From assembly GCA_021018995.1 (NCBI GenBank), contig CM037586.1, forward strand, positions 154,988,060-155,052,059: a DNA stretch of 64,000 nt, read 5' to 3'. Positions 1 through 12,520 of this stretch are shown here, one piece after another. The translations under genes and the position numbers were made by a program. The notes below the pieces were generated by a model. It was given only the letters and a program-made list of their open reading frames with translations, was not told where the DNA came from and ran no database searches. Positions within the stretch are counted from its first letter, which is position 1. Each line of letters begins with the position of its first letter. Origin of the DNA: Chloranthus sessilifolius (lineage: Eukaryota > Streptophyta > Magnoliopsida > Chloranthales > Chloranthaceae).

Positions 1-60
1 GAGATAGAGAGAGAGACCGATAAAAAAGAAATGCAGAGAGAGAGAGTTAAAAGACTTCTT

Positions 61-114
<54 letters not shown>

Positions 115-450
115 GCAGTTAAAAGACTTCTTTTGCAAATAAGTGAGGATGAAAAAAGGTCTTATTTTTATGAAAAAGGCTCCTTTTGTTTTTTAGATTT
201 TCAGGGGTGGTTGTTACTTGTTAATTTATGGCTAAATATGGGCCACAAATTTGTAGAGTTGCAATTTGTGGTTCTCGAAAACAGGCAGAGACAGAGAGTT
301 GCAGTGAAAAGACTTCTTTTGCAATAAGCCAGGATGAAAAAATGTCTTTCTTTTATGAAAAAGGCGCCTTTTATTTCTTAGATTTTCAGGGGTGGTTGTT
401 ACTTGTTAGTTTCTGGCTAACTTTGGGGTGGGAGGATATGATTTAAGGAT
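1..450. repeat. 186-bp tandem duplication with GA microsatellite
   Basis: A unit beginning GCAGTTAAAAGACTTC at 115 recurs at about 301 (GCAGTGAAAAGACTTC), a period near 186 bp. Both units include the phrase TTTTCAGGGGTGGTTG. A fragment of the same start occurs at about 46. A GA run occupies about 65-111. Short open frames here come from the repeat and resemble no known protein. Confidence 0.75.
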
Positions 451-1984
451 TCAAACCTTAATGTTATGGGATTAGAAAGCTTTATTTATGCAATAATTAT
501 CATATAAATGGGGGGTGTTTGGTTTCCAAACGGGCCCTTATTTTCTTTGACTGTTTTCCCCTTGAAAGAGGGTTCTGGCGGGATGTTTCTTTGTTTTTTT
601 TTCTCCACTACCATTTGGGGATGATGAACGAGGGTATTGACTAATGAGTCTGTTTCCACTGTTGTACTTGGTGATTACCTGCTCATCCATGCACAAGTGC
701 ATATGCATTGTTCTGTCCACTTCTAGCACTAGAAATCAGATAGTATTTGAGTAAAACAATGGATCATTTATTGCTTATCCTAACAATTTGTCAGTGAACA
801 TGCTCTGTATAAATAAGTGGAATACCATGCTCCTTACTCTGCTCGAACAATTGCTACTCACTAAGTAGATGGCTGGCGTCCAACTTATTGGGTGAAAATT
901 GACAGTGATGGAGATACCATTCAATAACTTGTATCAGCTATATATTATATGCTATTGCTGCTTACTAATGATTGATCTTGACTGATGAATTATTAGGTAA
1001 TTCTTTGATGAAGTGCCAGTATAATCATGATTGATCTTGATTTTCCGATCAGTTAAACTTTAATTTTTTTTTACAATAATTGATTTCAAAAGATTGATAT
1101 GACGATGCGGAATATCTAATTGGTGTGGTTTTCAGGATCTAAATTAATTGAAGATTTTATTACTATTTTGATGGTAAGGATAGATCATTGTGAATTAGAT
1201 CAGTTGATTTATAGGAACCATACCATTTACTAAATTATAAGTAAGGTTAGGCTTCCAATGGTTATGTTGCCCGATAACCCTAGATCCAACCTTTTTCACT
1301 GACAAAGGAGCTCATATCCCTTCCTATATCTTATATTTGACAATGCAGGTCAAGCAGTGACACATTGCAATATAATGAAAATATTGCAGTGTGTATAGAA
1401 ACAGCAAAACGCCCTTACATTACAACAAAAATTTAATGACAATAGGCAAAATTTGAGCTGCTGGTTTATTATTTAAAAAATGCATTACAAAGTAATTAAC
1501 TTGTGTTGTCCAAACAACCCTTTAGTGTGTAGTGAGTCCTTCAAGTAACTCTTCCAAGTTACAAGATGTTCTCTTCCTAAAATATGTATTTCCTTTAAGA
1601 AAATTAAATGCGAGTACAAAATCAAGGATAACTTCCTCCAGCTCATTTCTTCCCCAAATCCATATCCTCTATGTATTCTGTTATATCTGTTCCTATCTTC
1701 CACATTTGTCCTTTTAAATCTCTGCTAACGAATATGCTTTCTCCATTGGGTATATCATGTATTAGGTCATCCATCAAGTTCCAAAATTCCCTTATCATGC
1801 TTTTGCTTAACTTTGTATGCGCCCATAGGCACTTTGGATATTTAAGACTTTTTTATTCAAACAATTTTGACCTTCATAATCCTGTATTCTTTCTCTTCAT
1901 CTCTATACAATCTTCTCATTCAAGTATAATGCATATCATTTTCAACTTATTAGCAATTTTTTGTAATCATCTTTACTCATGCAG
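451..1984. other. Non-coding, presumed intron upstream of first visible cyclin exon
   Basis: I looked here for the preceding CYCJ18-family exon, which should encode a leucine-rich segment ending just before the IHD motif, and did not find it. The stretch is AT-rich with only short chance frames and no recognised element. Because exon 1985-2083 opens at a good acceptor (CATGCAG), at least the right part should be intron. Where that intron begins cannot be seen. Confidence 0.45.
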
Positions 1985-2083
1985 ATTCATGACACATGTC
2001 CTCTATCAGTAAAAAGTTTAAAGTCCTTGGGAGATGTGATTATAACCGATCAGCATTTTACTATGCAAGATTTTGTGGCAGCT
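1985..2083 (+). CDS. Cyclin-J18-like exon A (33 codons)
   Basis: Acceptor TACTCATGCAG and donor GCT|GTAAGT give a phase-0 exon. It encodes IHD, then SVKSLKSLGD and a DQHFTMQDF segment ending VAA. The family has the same helix order before the ELVF motif, which is supplied by the next exon. Confidence 0.85.
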
Positions 2084-4979
2084 GTAAGTTAGTTACATTT
2101 TTGGATGCGACTCAGAAAGAGACTCTAGACTCTACCCATATTGGATTATCTTTTGTGGAGATTGATGCGAGTTATTTGATTCTGCAGGAGCTGGTCTTCA
2201 TGAAGGTATATCCCATGCATAAATAAGAAGCAATTTCTCATATTATCTGGATTCAACTTAAGTCATTTCAGGTGTTGAAATTTGAGATTGGAGCTTCAAA
2301 CATTGCTTTCATCTTCTTGGAAGAGCTTCTAATACAATTCAGGTGACTTCATAAACTTGATTTTGTATTTAAGTACCAGCACAATTTTTTATATTTTAAT
2401 TTTAGTATGATAATTTCTTTGGATTTTGGCTTTTAATGGTAATATACTTTGGTTAAATAAATGATCCAAATAGCATCACATTCCCCATTTTAGACCTTTG
2501 GAATCAAGTTTGGAACTTTATTCTTTATATATTGCAAAATGAATGAGAATCCTGGGGAATCTAGGCATAATGAGATTGTAAACTTCAGGCTCCTACGAAG
2601 TCTCGTTAAAAAATTTGGTGAGAGGATATCATTGGCATGCTTAATGTTTGCCCCTTTCAAGGATAGAAGAGGACTTGCTTACCAAATGTGCATATTGTTT
2701 CTTTCATTATGTAGGAAGTTTAATATGGAGTAGCCCTGGATCAAAATCTCAATTTTCCGATACGTATCGTCCACCATCAATACGGAGACAATATGTATCG
2801 GTATCGTCGATACATTCAATGTATCGGTGGTACAATGAATAAATATGAAATATTGGGTATGTATTGCCGATAGATACTGACGCGGGACGACGACCCTGAA
2901 ATCCGTGAATGCCCATGATGTGATGATTTGCCGAAATTAGACTAATGAATTAAACAATTAATCACAAATTAAAGCGATACCTTAGGGTTTCTCGGGATTC
3001 CATTTAGGTGACCATGCTTGGCTCACGTAGGGTCCAATCCGATGCGCAGGATCCGTTAGGATGGCGGAAGAGACGATCCGAGAGATAGAACTCTCGCTTC
3101 GTCTAGGTCGGGGCGTTAGATCGTAGTTCTTCATGGACTAGGTAGCTCCTCACTAGGGCATTTGAATCAAATTGGTTAAATGACTCAAATCGAGCAAGCT
3201 CGAGTCCAACAACGGTTATGGATCGATGGGTTAGGATTGGATTCAATCCATAAGGATGGATGCCAATATTGCTCTAGATCTAGGGTTTGAGATTTGCACA
3301 ATCAATTAAAAGAGAGATTAGGGATTCAAGAGATTAGCAAGAAAATAGGAAGATAGAAGAAAGAAGATCAAAGTAACATGGGCATCTCACCCTTGGCCTC
3401 ACACCAAACCCCTCTCGGGGAAGAAGACTCACTCTTCAAAGCTTCTCTCAAGCTCAAAATGCAATGCATCATTTCATTAATTCATCAAGTGCCCAAAATG
3501 GCTTACAAGTTGGGCTTTATAGCCATTTACAAGAGAATAATCTTAAAATAGAAAAGTACTAAGTTACCCTAAGTGGTAACTTACGAAAAGGACAAAACTA
3601 AGGATAAAAAAGGACAATTACGTCACTTATGACGTTGATGCACGAGTTTCCACGGACGTTCGTCGCCTACTCACGGACGTTTGTAGTGCACTACGGATGT
3701 CCGTGCTCACTAAAACAGTGAGCACCCAAAAATCCGGACGTCCGTCTTGAACCCACGGACGTCCGTCGCCTGATGATGCCTGGGTGATCTCTAAGGCCTT
3801 CCTTTGGTGGTTCTTGATGTTCCTTGGCCCATCAGTCGCTTCTTCCTCCACCGGTATACCTTGTACGGCCTAAACCCTAGGTCCTTAGTGTCGGCGTCCC
3901 CGTCACACACCCAATGTATCGTGTATCAGTGTCCAGCGACACCGATACGTATCAGACGAGATGCATCTATATCGTCCGAGAGTTTGACTTATGGTTGTAG
4001 CGCCTATCAAAAGGATGCCAATTATTTCTCCATCTTTAGCATGAATTCAAATTTCCCGAAGCATTTGTTTGTTTGTTTGTGTTGAAATATGTTCATGCCC
4101 ACAAATACTTCTAACTATGGTTGAAGTTATGCTAGTTCGTCAAATGCATTGCAGACTTACATAATATTTAATGGGCAAGTTTTTTCCTTCACGGGAATAA
4201 TTTATGACATCTTATAATTTTCTACTTTTTTTTCTTTTTTCTTGTTTTGTGAATTTAGGGAACTTTCAAGAGTAGGGGAACTCGTGAAATTCCATGTATG
4301 TATGGATATTATGGATCTTCTCTACGAAACGGAGGAGACATCAAGGCTTTTTACATCTCCTCATTCTCTTGCTGCATCTATCCTGGCAAGCTCTTTTGCA
4401 TAGAAATAATATATATATATATATATATATATCAGTAAATTATAAGGTAGTTGTTTTTGGCCTCCCATTTTATTCCTTTATAAGATCATCCTACTTTTGT
4501 GCAGGTAGCTTCATATGTCATTACAATCCCGAAGCAACGGTGGGAGTTTCCGTTACTTCCTTGGGGTAAGTTTTGGTTAATCGACTTCCACGGAAGCTTG
4601 TCAATTTAATGAGTCTATTGGCCTTTTCACTTTGACTACAACCTCAACAATCAAGATAAGGGTTGGGGTTGTAGCTCAACTAGAAGGTTGACAATCTTTC
4701 AACCTTGAAGTTACAAGTTCGAACCCAGCTTACCCATCAAGGAAAATAAAAAATAAAAAATTCTTAACATTCAAGATAGAAGTTTTATGCCTGTATTGTC
4801 CGGATTTGGCAAATCCCATAAGCAAGTGACAATTGGCAATAGAGTTGACCTCTATTCAGGAGGGGTTATCCAGATATCCTTTCACAATAACCACCTTATA
4901 ACATGTTAACTATTGTGGCAAAACTCATGCATGAGCCACCTTAAGCTGGATTATGTGTCAAAAGAGGTTCCTTTTCCCC

Positions 4980-5030
<51 letters not shown>

Positions 5031-8000
5031 TTCTACTGGCTCGTTTAGAATTACCTCTTTATCAAGCCACTGAACAACATTTCATTTTTCAAAATTCCCT
5101 TTTTCCAAGAAATCCACAGCCTGATTTGCTTCCCTCCATTATTTATACATGAGTTTCCAACTTGAGATCACTAAGTGGATGTTCGCACTAACAACCATTT
5201 TCATGGTATCTACCGCACCATCAACACATTTTATGGATCAACACATTTCCAACATCTGGCTTATTTGAACAACATTGAATATATTTATATAGATGGATTT
5301 AATTTAGAACTCCGTGTTTCAACATATGGTTTGATCTGAGGTTGATATTGTCCCCTAAATCCAGATCCTGAATCTTTATTGCAATATCCTTACTAATATT
5401 ATTAAGTACTTTCTTTTTGTGCAAATTCAGCCATTTAAAATTTCTTGGATTTTGTTTTTCCCATAAATGCCATATAGGAGCAGTCTATCAGAGAGAGCAA
5501 CCGACCAGATCACCAATATATGGCATGAGAGCTGCGCACTGCGTGGACCATGAGATTCAAGCAGATTTCCATGCTCTTGAAGTCCTCACACGTCCTAACA
5601 TCCACTCTGCGCACAGCTCCCATACCAAGTGCCAGTTGCTGTAACCAGCTCATAATCAAAGAATCTAGATTTGGTCTCTCTTACTTTTAAAAGAATGAAA
5701 TCTGCCTCCTCTTCATTGTTTCAATTCTTCTACTACATAAAACTTTCCTTAAAATGGTTTTCCAAATCTATCTAAAACAAGTACTAAAAAAATGTGACCA
5801 TTTGTCTCTCATAGATCAGCAAACATACACCTCGACATGACGATAAATTTCTTTTAAGAAGATTTTCCAGAGGTGGTAATTTTCTGTTGATTGCTAGCCA
5901 AGCACAAAAGGAGTGCTTAGGAGTAAGGCTGCTGGACCAAATGAGGTTAGGTTGTTCCATTGGACCTTTGGTCACCCAACACAGCATGCATTTAGACCTG
6001 ATCTAATGGAGGCCACTGTTTGATGCCTTACAAATATAATGGCTGATCCATTTCTTCTTGATTTGTGCCACACAAATCTTCCCGTCTTTTCTCATTCTCA
6101 TCACATATATCTTGTATATCTTCTTTTTTTCCAATTCCTAGAAATAAGGGAATTGATTTTGTACCATTCTTACTCTGCTAATCCCTAATGCCAAGATGCA
6201 TGGAAGGCTATAATCTTGACAACTCCACTGTCCTATTATTTTTCAGCATCCTCAATTGCTTTACAAACTTTCTTCATTTTATTGCAAATGGAGACGGTGG
6301 GTTTCATTTCCATTAACCCAAAGATCAGCCATCTTTAACCCAACGCAAATATGTATTTGGTATATAAACCGATGTCCACGATTGTTTACTAATCTACGAT
6401 CACGAAGATATGGCTCAGTCCTAAATTATGCAATTGAATTGCTTCCCACCACCTCTCCAATATGGTTCTTAGCCAAATCTATATATTTTGTAATCTCCTG
6501 TCAAACCCAAGATCATTAAAGGAGTCATCACACTTCCAAACACGATTTTCACTTTTAATCAATTTGCTTGTCAAGAAGGTTGTGAAAATCATATTGGGTT
6601 CATTAGGGGCTAAGTTGAATTGATTCGTAAGTAAGAATCAATTTGAGTTTTAATACATAAAAAAGTAAGAAAAAAACATTTTAAAAATCATTAAAAAACT
6701 CTAAAATTAATGAAAGAAATAAATATCCGTTCTCATCCACTTCCATCTATCAAGTAACAAATGATCTCAAACATTTTCATATTCACAAGTCAAGCAACTA
6801 GGCCAATACAAAATATATTGGTATATAAATCTTAGATCAGACTTTCCAAAATAATTAAAAGAAATCAACAAATTCACAACGCAATGATGAAGCTTTAAGT
6901 TGGAATCAAGAGCTTGGTTGTGTGGAGTATCCATAATGGGTGTTTTGATCTCCTAAGAAGTTTATTACCCTACTTTGTTTGTTTATTTTTGAAGGGAATA
7001 TTTGCTATCTTATTAGATTCATCCTCCATTCCAAGGGATATTCATTGAAAGTAAATCTATGCCCCCTCTCTTATACCCTTCTGGTCCATGATGGCTCCGC
7101 CATTAGATATCTTGATTTAACGGATTGTTTCTAAACTTGTGGATGAAATTGAAGCATAAAAATAGTGTCGCCATCCTCAATTTTCAGCCACAGTATTTTA
7201 TCCTGAGAAACTTTATGCCTCTTTATATTAGGTCTTGATTTAACTAAATTTTGTTTATCTAGTTATGACATTCAATTGAAGCATAAAAGAGAGTTTGGAA
7301 TTAGGGGCACGAGCCATGCACAAAGGGCGGTGTACCTGCCAATCTCCCGCCTCCAAATGCATACAATCTCAATAGATGCGCAGATATTTTTAGGCGCTAA
7401 ATCATTCAGAGTACTTTTTGGCTTTTGGCAGGGTCAAATTTACCTGGTCATTGTTTAGGCTGTGCACCTACTACCAACTTCAAAAAAATTGTGTTAATAT
7501 CCACATTAAGAATCTTAAATCATCAATGCCTCTAGTTCTTCAGAGCTTCATTTCTTCCCTTGCTAGATCGTTTTAGAGGGTCTTGAAACTAGTGAAGAAA
7601 TTTGTTCAAGGTGTTTCCCAAGTAGGTTCCTTTCAAGTACAACATTTGACCTGTAGACAGAAGTAGATTCAAAGTAGAGATACGAGGTTGTATTCCCTTT
7701 GAGAGACTGCAAAGATATTGTTGACCGGAAAACATGATAGAAATTTCGTAGAAATTTGAGTAGATCTTTAACCAAAATTGGGGTGGTTTAGTAGGAGTGC
7801 TGAAGATGGGTATGTATGAATTGAGGCAGTTGTGGTGGATGTTGGTAGAAACTTTTGAAGCTGCTTGCCTTCCAAAGTGGCTTGATTTTGGTGAACTTGT
7901 ACATATTGGAAAACTAAAAAGAAGCTTGCCTTTTGAGGTACTAAATAGAGGCTTGCCTTTTGAAGATTATCTTCTCCACTCTCCCTAACTCCATGCTTAA

Positions 8001-11000
8001 AAAAATGAGCGACGACTTTTTGGAAGATGGCGGTTTTTTATTTTATGGTGTGAAGATAGTGCCAGGCGGATTTTTATTTATCCTACCTTTTGAAGTAAAG
8101 GATAATTAGATTTCTGATTTTAAGTCATACATCTCCACTCATTTCTGTTTGGAGTTGAACTCTATCATTTCACGATCTTCCTTGCCTCTTATTGCTTCAC
8201 TCTTTTTATTTATTCATCTTCCCCTTGTCCTACTTGGGCGTATGTCTTTTCATTTATACCAGGGTTGTTCCACAGCTCTAATAGACATGCCCAAACCATC
8301 TCAAACAGATTCCTTAATTTTTTATATTATTGGGGCCGCCCCCTAAAATCCTGTTACACACTGATTCCTAATTGTGTCCTAACTCCATGCATCTACCTTA
8401 GCTTTGTCACTCTACAATTGTGACGATATGAATCAGTGTTTGTTTTTGTTTTATCAGTAAGGTGGTGATTTCATTAAAAGGAAAAAACTACAAGGAAGAC
8501 TCTAGCAAGAAGGTAAGAGTCAAAAGGGAACACACATCAAAGCCAATCCAAGAAGACTGGCAGTTACATGGAAAGAGTAATGCTCTTATAATAATCCGAA
8601 ATCTCTGACCCGGAACTCCCTTGAAATTCACTGCTTTGATTGGCCCATAATAACATGGCAGATTTCAAACCATCAATTAGGTGGAAGATTATCGCCCTTT
8701 GAAGATTAGGCTATTTCTTTCTTGTCATATGATCCAAAAGAGCACCCGGTAGAAGAGAGCTAAGACCTTTGATCCTCCTATAGCAATTGAACTCTGCTGA
8801 TATTGATATGAATGGAATTTTAATATTGAGAAAAATTGACTCCAAGAGCTTCTTTTGGTACCTCTTAGCATTCCATTGGAGTCGAATGAATGAGGTAGAA
8901 TTCAGCCTTTGCATATGCGTGCTTGCCCTACTTTAGGCTATTGCATTGTTAGAGAAATCTTTGAGGTGGTTTATTGTTTGCATAAGATGAGCAGAAAAAG
9001 ACTCGTTGATGACAAACATGGTGGGGGAAAGATAGAGGATGTTTCTTTTCATCTGAGGCTGAAGCATTCTATCCCCATTTCTTCTACCTAAGAAGCATAC
9101 TGATGACAAACGAGGAAAGAGGAAAATGGTTATGTGACAACCAAGGAAAAAATGATGTGACAAGTGTATCTAATATTTTAGGCAAGATTAAGATTGATTA
9201 GATTTTATAAATACTTTATGAAGTATTTTAAGCATCCAATATCTCTTAAGATCTTGATTTATTGTAATAAAGGTCGTACCCAATGCACAAGGCTCCTGCT
9301 TTCAGCGGGGTCTAAGAGAGGTAGATTGTAGTCAGCCTTACCCCCAGTTTGGACAGGCGGGGTCTAGGAGAGGTAGATTGTAGTCAGCCTTACCCCCAGT
9401 TTGGACAGGCTGTTTCTATTGGATTTGTCTCACATCGGCTGTGGGCTGGCGGCTCTTCTTGGGCTCTTTATATCTTGGGCAAACCTCACCTTACAAGTCG
9501 GTTTTGTGAGGTTGAGTTAGGCCTCTTGGATTCCTTACCATGGTATCAAAGGCGTTCTTTCTCCCACGTCACTCATTTCTTGTCCACGTGATTTGACTTA
9601 GTCTCCCCAACACGTGTGGGGGCGTGTTGGATTTGTCCCACATCGGCTGTGGGATGACCCTTCTTGGGCTCTTTATATCTTGGACAAACCTCACCTTACA
9701 AGCCGATTTTATGAAGTTGAATTAGACCCGTTGAATATCTTATCAGTTTTCACGAACTCGTAATCTATCCATCACACCAAGGCCCGACCTCTAAGACCTT
9801 GATGTATATGTATTTACCTTTATTTAAAGAGACTTTGCTCCGTAGTAAAGTATACAAAAATCATTTAGGATGTATGGTTTTGAGTTTCCTCAAATACGAG
9901 GAATACATCCTTGTCTCTCAGTCACCAATGTGGTGGATTCCCTCCCTTTCTAAGAGGTGAGTGAGCCCTTTGAATCGGCAAAGCATAACCTATTCTCCAA
10001 ATAAATTTTTTAGTGATGCCACGTCGTATCATTGTAACAAGGTGAAGGGTTTTTGAGGTCATAAATATTTGGTACAAATGGATGGGATGGAGTGTTGACA
10101 ATGGATCAAAATTTCGGCCGATGTATTGGTCGATACATATTTGTATCGGACGATACATATCGATATTGATATTGTTCGATACATTCAATCGTATTGAATG
10201 TACCGATGCGTATCGTCCAATACGTACTGATACGTATCGTCCAATACGTATCATTTTAGAGCTCGGACTGTATGTATCAATAACCCGATATTTTGACTCA
10301 TGGTGTTGACCGTTGTAACAAGGTTGGTATACGATGCGAGACAACATGAAGCATAAATATGGTTAAGGTAACTGGCTCTATTCTTCCAAATTGGAGACCA
10401 ACTCCATTTGCATCTTTCTGATTTATGGAAAGGTGATATTTGATGTGTAGAATTTTCTTCCAAAGACCCTTCTGTCTCGTAATTAGTCTCAAGCATAGTA
10501 ACCGAGTCTAGGTAACCGAATAAAACGGCTCCCGAAATATATGAAAAAAAAGGGGGTGAATTTCAGAAAAAATGAGAAATTTTTAAAACTTGAAAAAAGT
10601 ACAAAAAATAGGGCGGTTTGCTACAGCGGGATTCATGCGATTCATGCGAAAAAGTTTCGGCCCATTATATTGGGATAAATAGTGTTTTGGCAATCAGGAT
10701 TGCACGGAATTCTAGACCAAGAAATTGTGTGTTCTGAAAGAGATAGTGGCACGTGTAAAAGTAAAATGTCAATATTACCGCAATTCATCGTCTTCTCCGA
10801 AGCTGATGTTATTAGCTGGAAAATAAGTCAGCGTTATTCGCCGGAGAAGAAGAAGAAGTCTACCTAGAAGAAGTCTACCTAGTAGACTTCTTCCCAAAGA
10901 CGAAGAAGTTATTACCTATGTAGACTTCCTCCCAAAGACGAAGAAGAAGCCGGCGTTATTCGCCGACTGCTTCATCGTTTCTTTACGTATTTATGTCCTA

Positions 11001-12460
11001 ATCAAACCCTGCAGTTGGGAGAGAAGGAGAAGAAGAAGACTCGATTAATGGGGTTGTATTTCCAAAAATATATCACTAAAACAGAGATCAAAATTTCAAT
11101 CTTTCCCTCATTTCTGTGCTAAACATGCTTGGATCTATTAGGCCAATGATTTTTGTGTACAAATGTATCAAAAAAATGAAAAATGGAACCTTGCGATTGA
11201 GTTTAATGGCCGATCACTGCAAAGTAGGTGGAGCCGTGGAGGCGTGGAGCAGAGGCGAAGAAACGCTCAAACCGATGTGCGGGCATTTTGCATATATTAT
11301 ATGAAAATAAAAATTGTGATCACATTTTTCGGAGGGTCTTAGAAAACGTGGAATCCTGATTTCCTACAATTTTCTTCTGTAGTATAATAGCCCAAATTTT
11401 TTTGGTTCCAATCCCTCCACTGCAATTATCTTGAAAAAAATTGCAGTAGAGGAACTGGAAAAAACACCTAAACCCTGGATTGGCAAAAACACGGATTTTA
11501 GTCACAATATATATTTATATATGAATTGTGACTAACAAGGATTTTAAATGAGGAAAAAAAAAAAAATATTCATAAAGAAGGGGTTTTAAATACTTTTCTT
11601 TTGGAAAAAATGGGAATTTTTCGAAAATGATGTTTTTCACATTTTTTTCATTTAAAATATGCATTTAAATTATTATTTTTTTGAAAAAAATACACATTTT
11701 AAGTCACTATGGTCTCAAATCCCAAGCACTGCCTGGCCGCAAGAGCTTGACTTGCCCTCATGTGATGGTTCAAAAGCTCAGTATCGGAGTCTTCCGTCTT
11801 CATGAGTCAACTTAGGAAAAATGATCCGTGTTGCTGATGGCAAAGGATAGCAGTAGGCTCTCAATGGGCTGGATTAGGGCCGGGTTGGGGTTCAATCCAG
11901 CCCTAACATATTCGGGTCGGATTTTCAATTTTTTTAGCCCGACCCTAATTCGGGCTACGATGTATTCAGTCTAAGCCCGACCCCTATCAGGCCGGGCCGA
12001 GTTTGGGTGTTTTTTGGCTTTTTTTTCGACTATTTTTTTTTTTAATAAAATTTGATTAGACTATCTTTTAGGACTATTTTTCTAATAAAATTGGGTTGAG
12101 TTGTTTTTTTTCTAATAAAAGTTTGAAGGTTAAAATTTTAATTAAATAATTATAGAAGCTCAAGTACATGATTTTATTTAAATATTTTATTTTAATTTGT
12201 TGTATAATTATTATAACGGACAACGGTTGCTTGAAAATGTATTAACAAGTCATTCAAGTTGTGTAGCTAAAAAATTATACAATGGTTGCTTGAAAATAAA
12301 TTAAGTCATCCAATTTGTCCAATCAAAAAATATATGCACAAGGTGATTGCGCTTTTGACTTAAATGTCTCAAGTTTAAACCATTCAACGGTTTAATTTCA
12401 GGACATTTAAGTAAATCATAGTTAACTATATAAAAAAATTTATAATTTTAAAAAGACAAG

Positions 12461-12520
<60 letters not shown>

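Noticed and set aside
1485-2012. Separate gene on either strand before the first cyclin exon
   Set aside because: Overlapping frames are short and match nothing; the plus-strand frame merely runs out of frame into exon 1985-2083.
5160-6560. Antisense pseudogene suggested by several moderate frames
   Set aside because: No domain or motif could be recognised on either strand and the frames are at chance length.
9349-9591. 80-codon frame as a small protein
   Set aside because: It spans the SINE/TRIM junction and the LTR; the reading frame is incidental.
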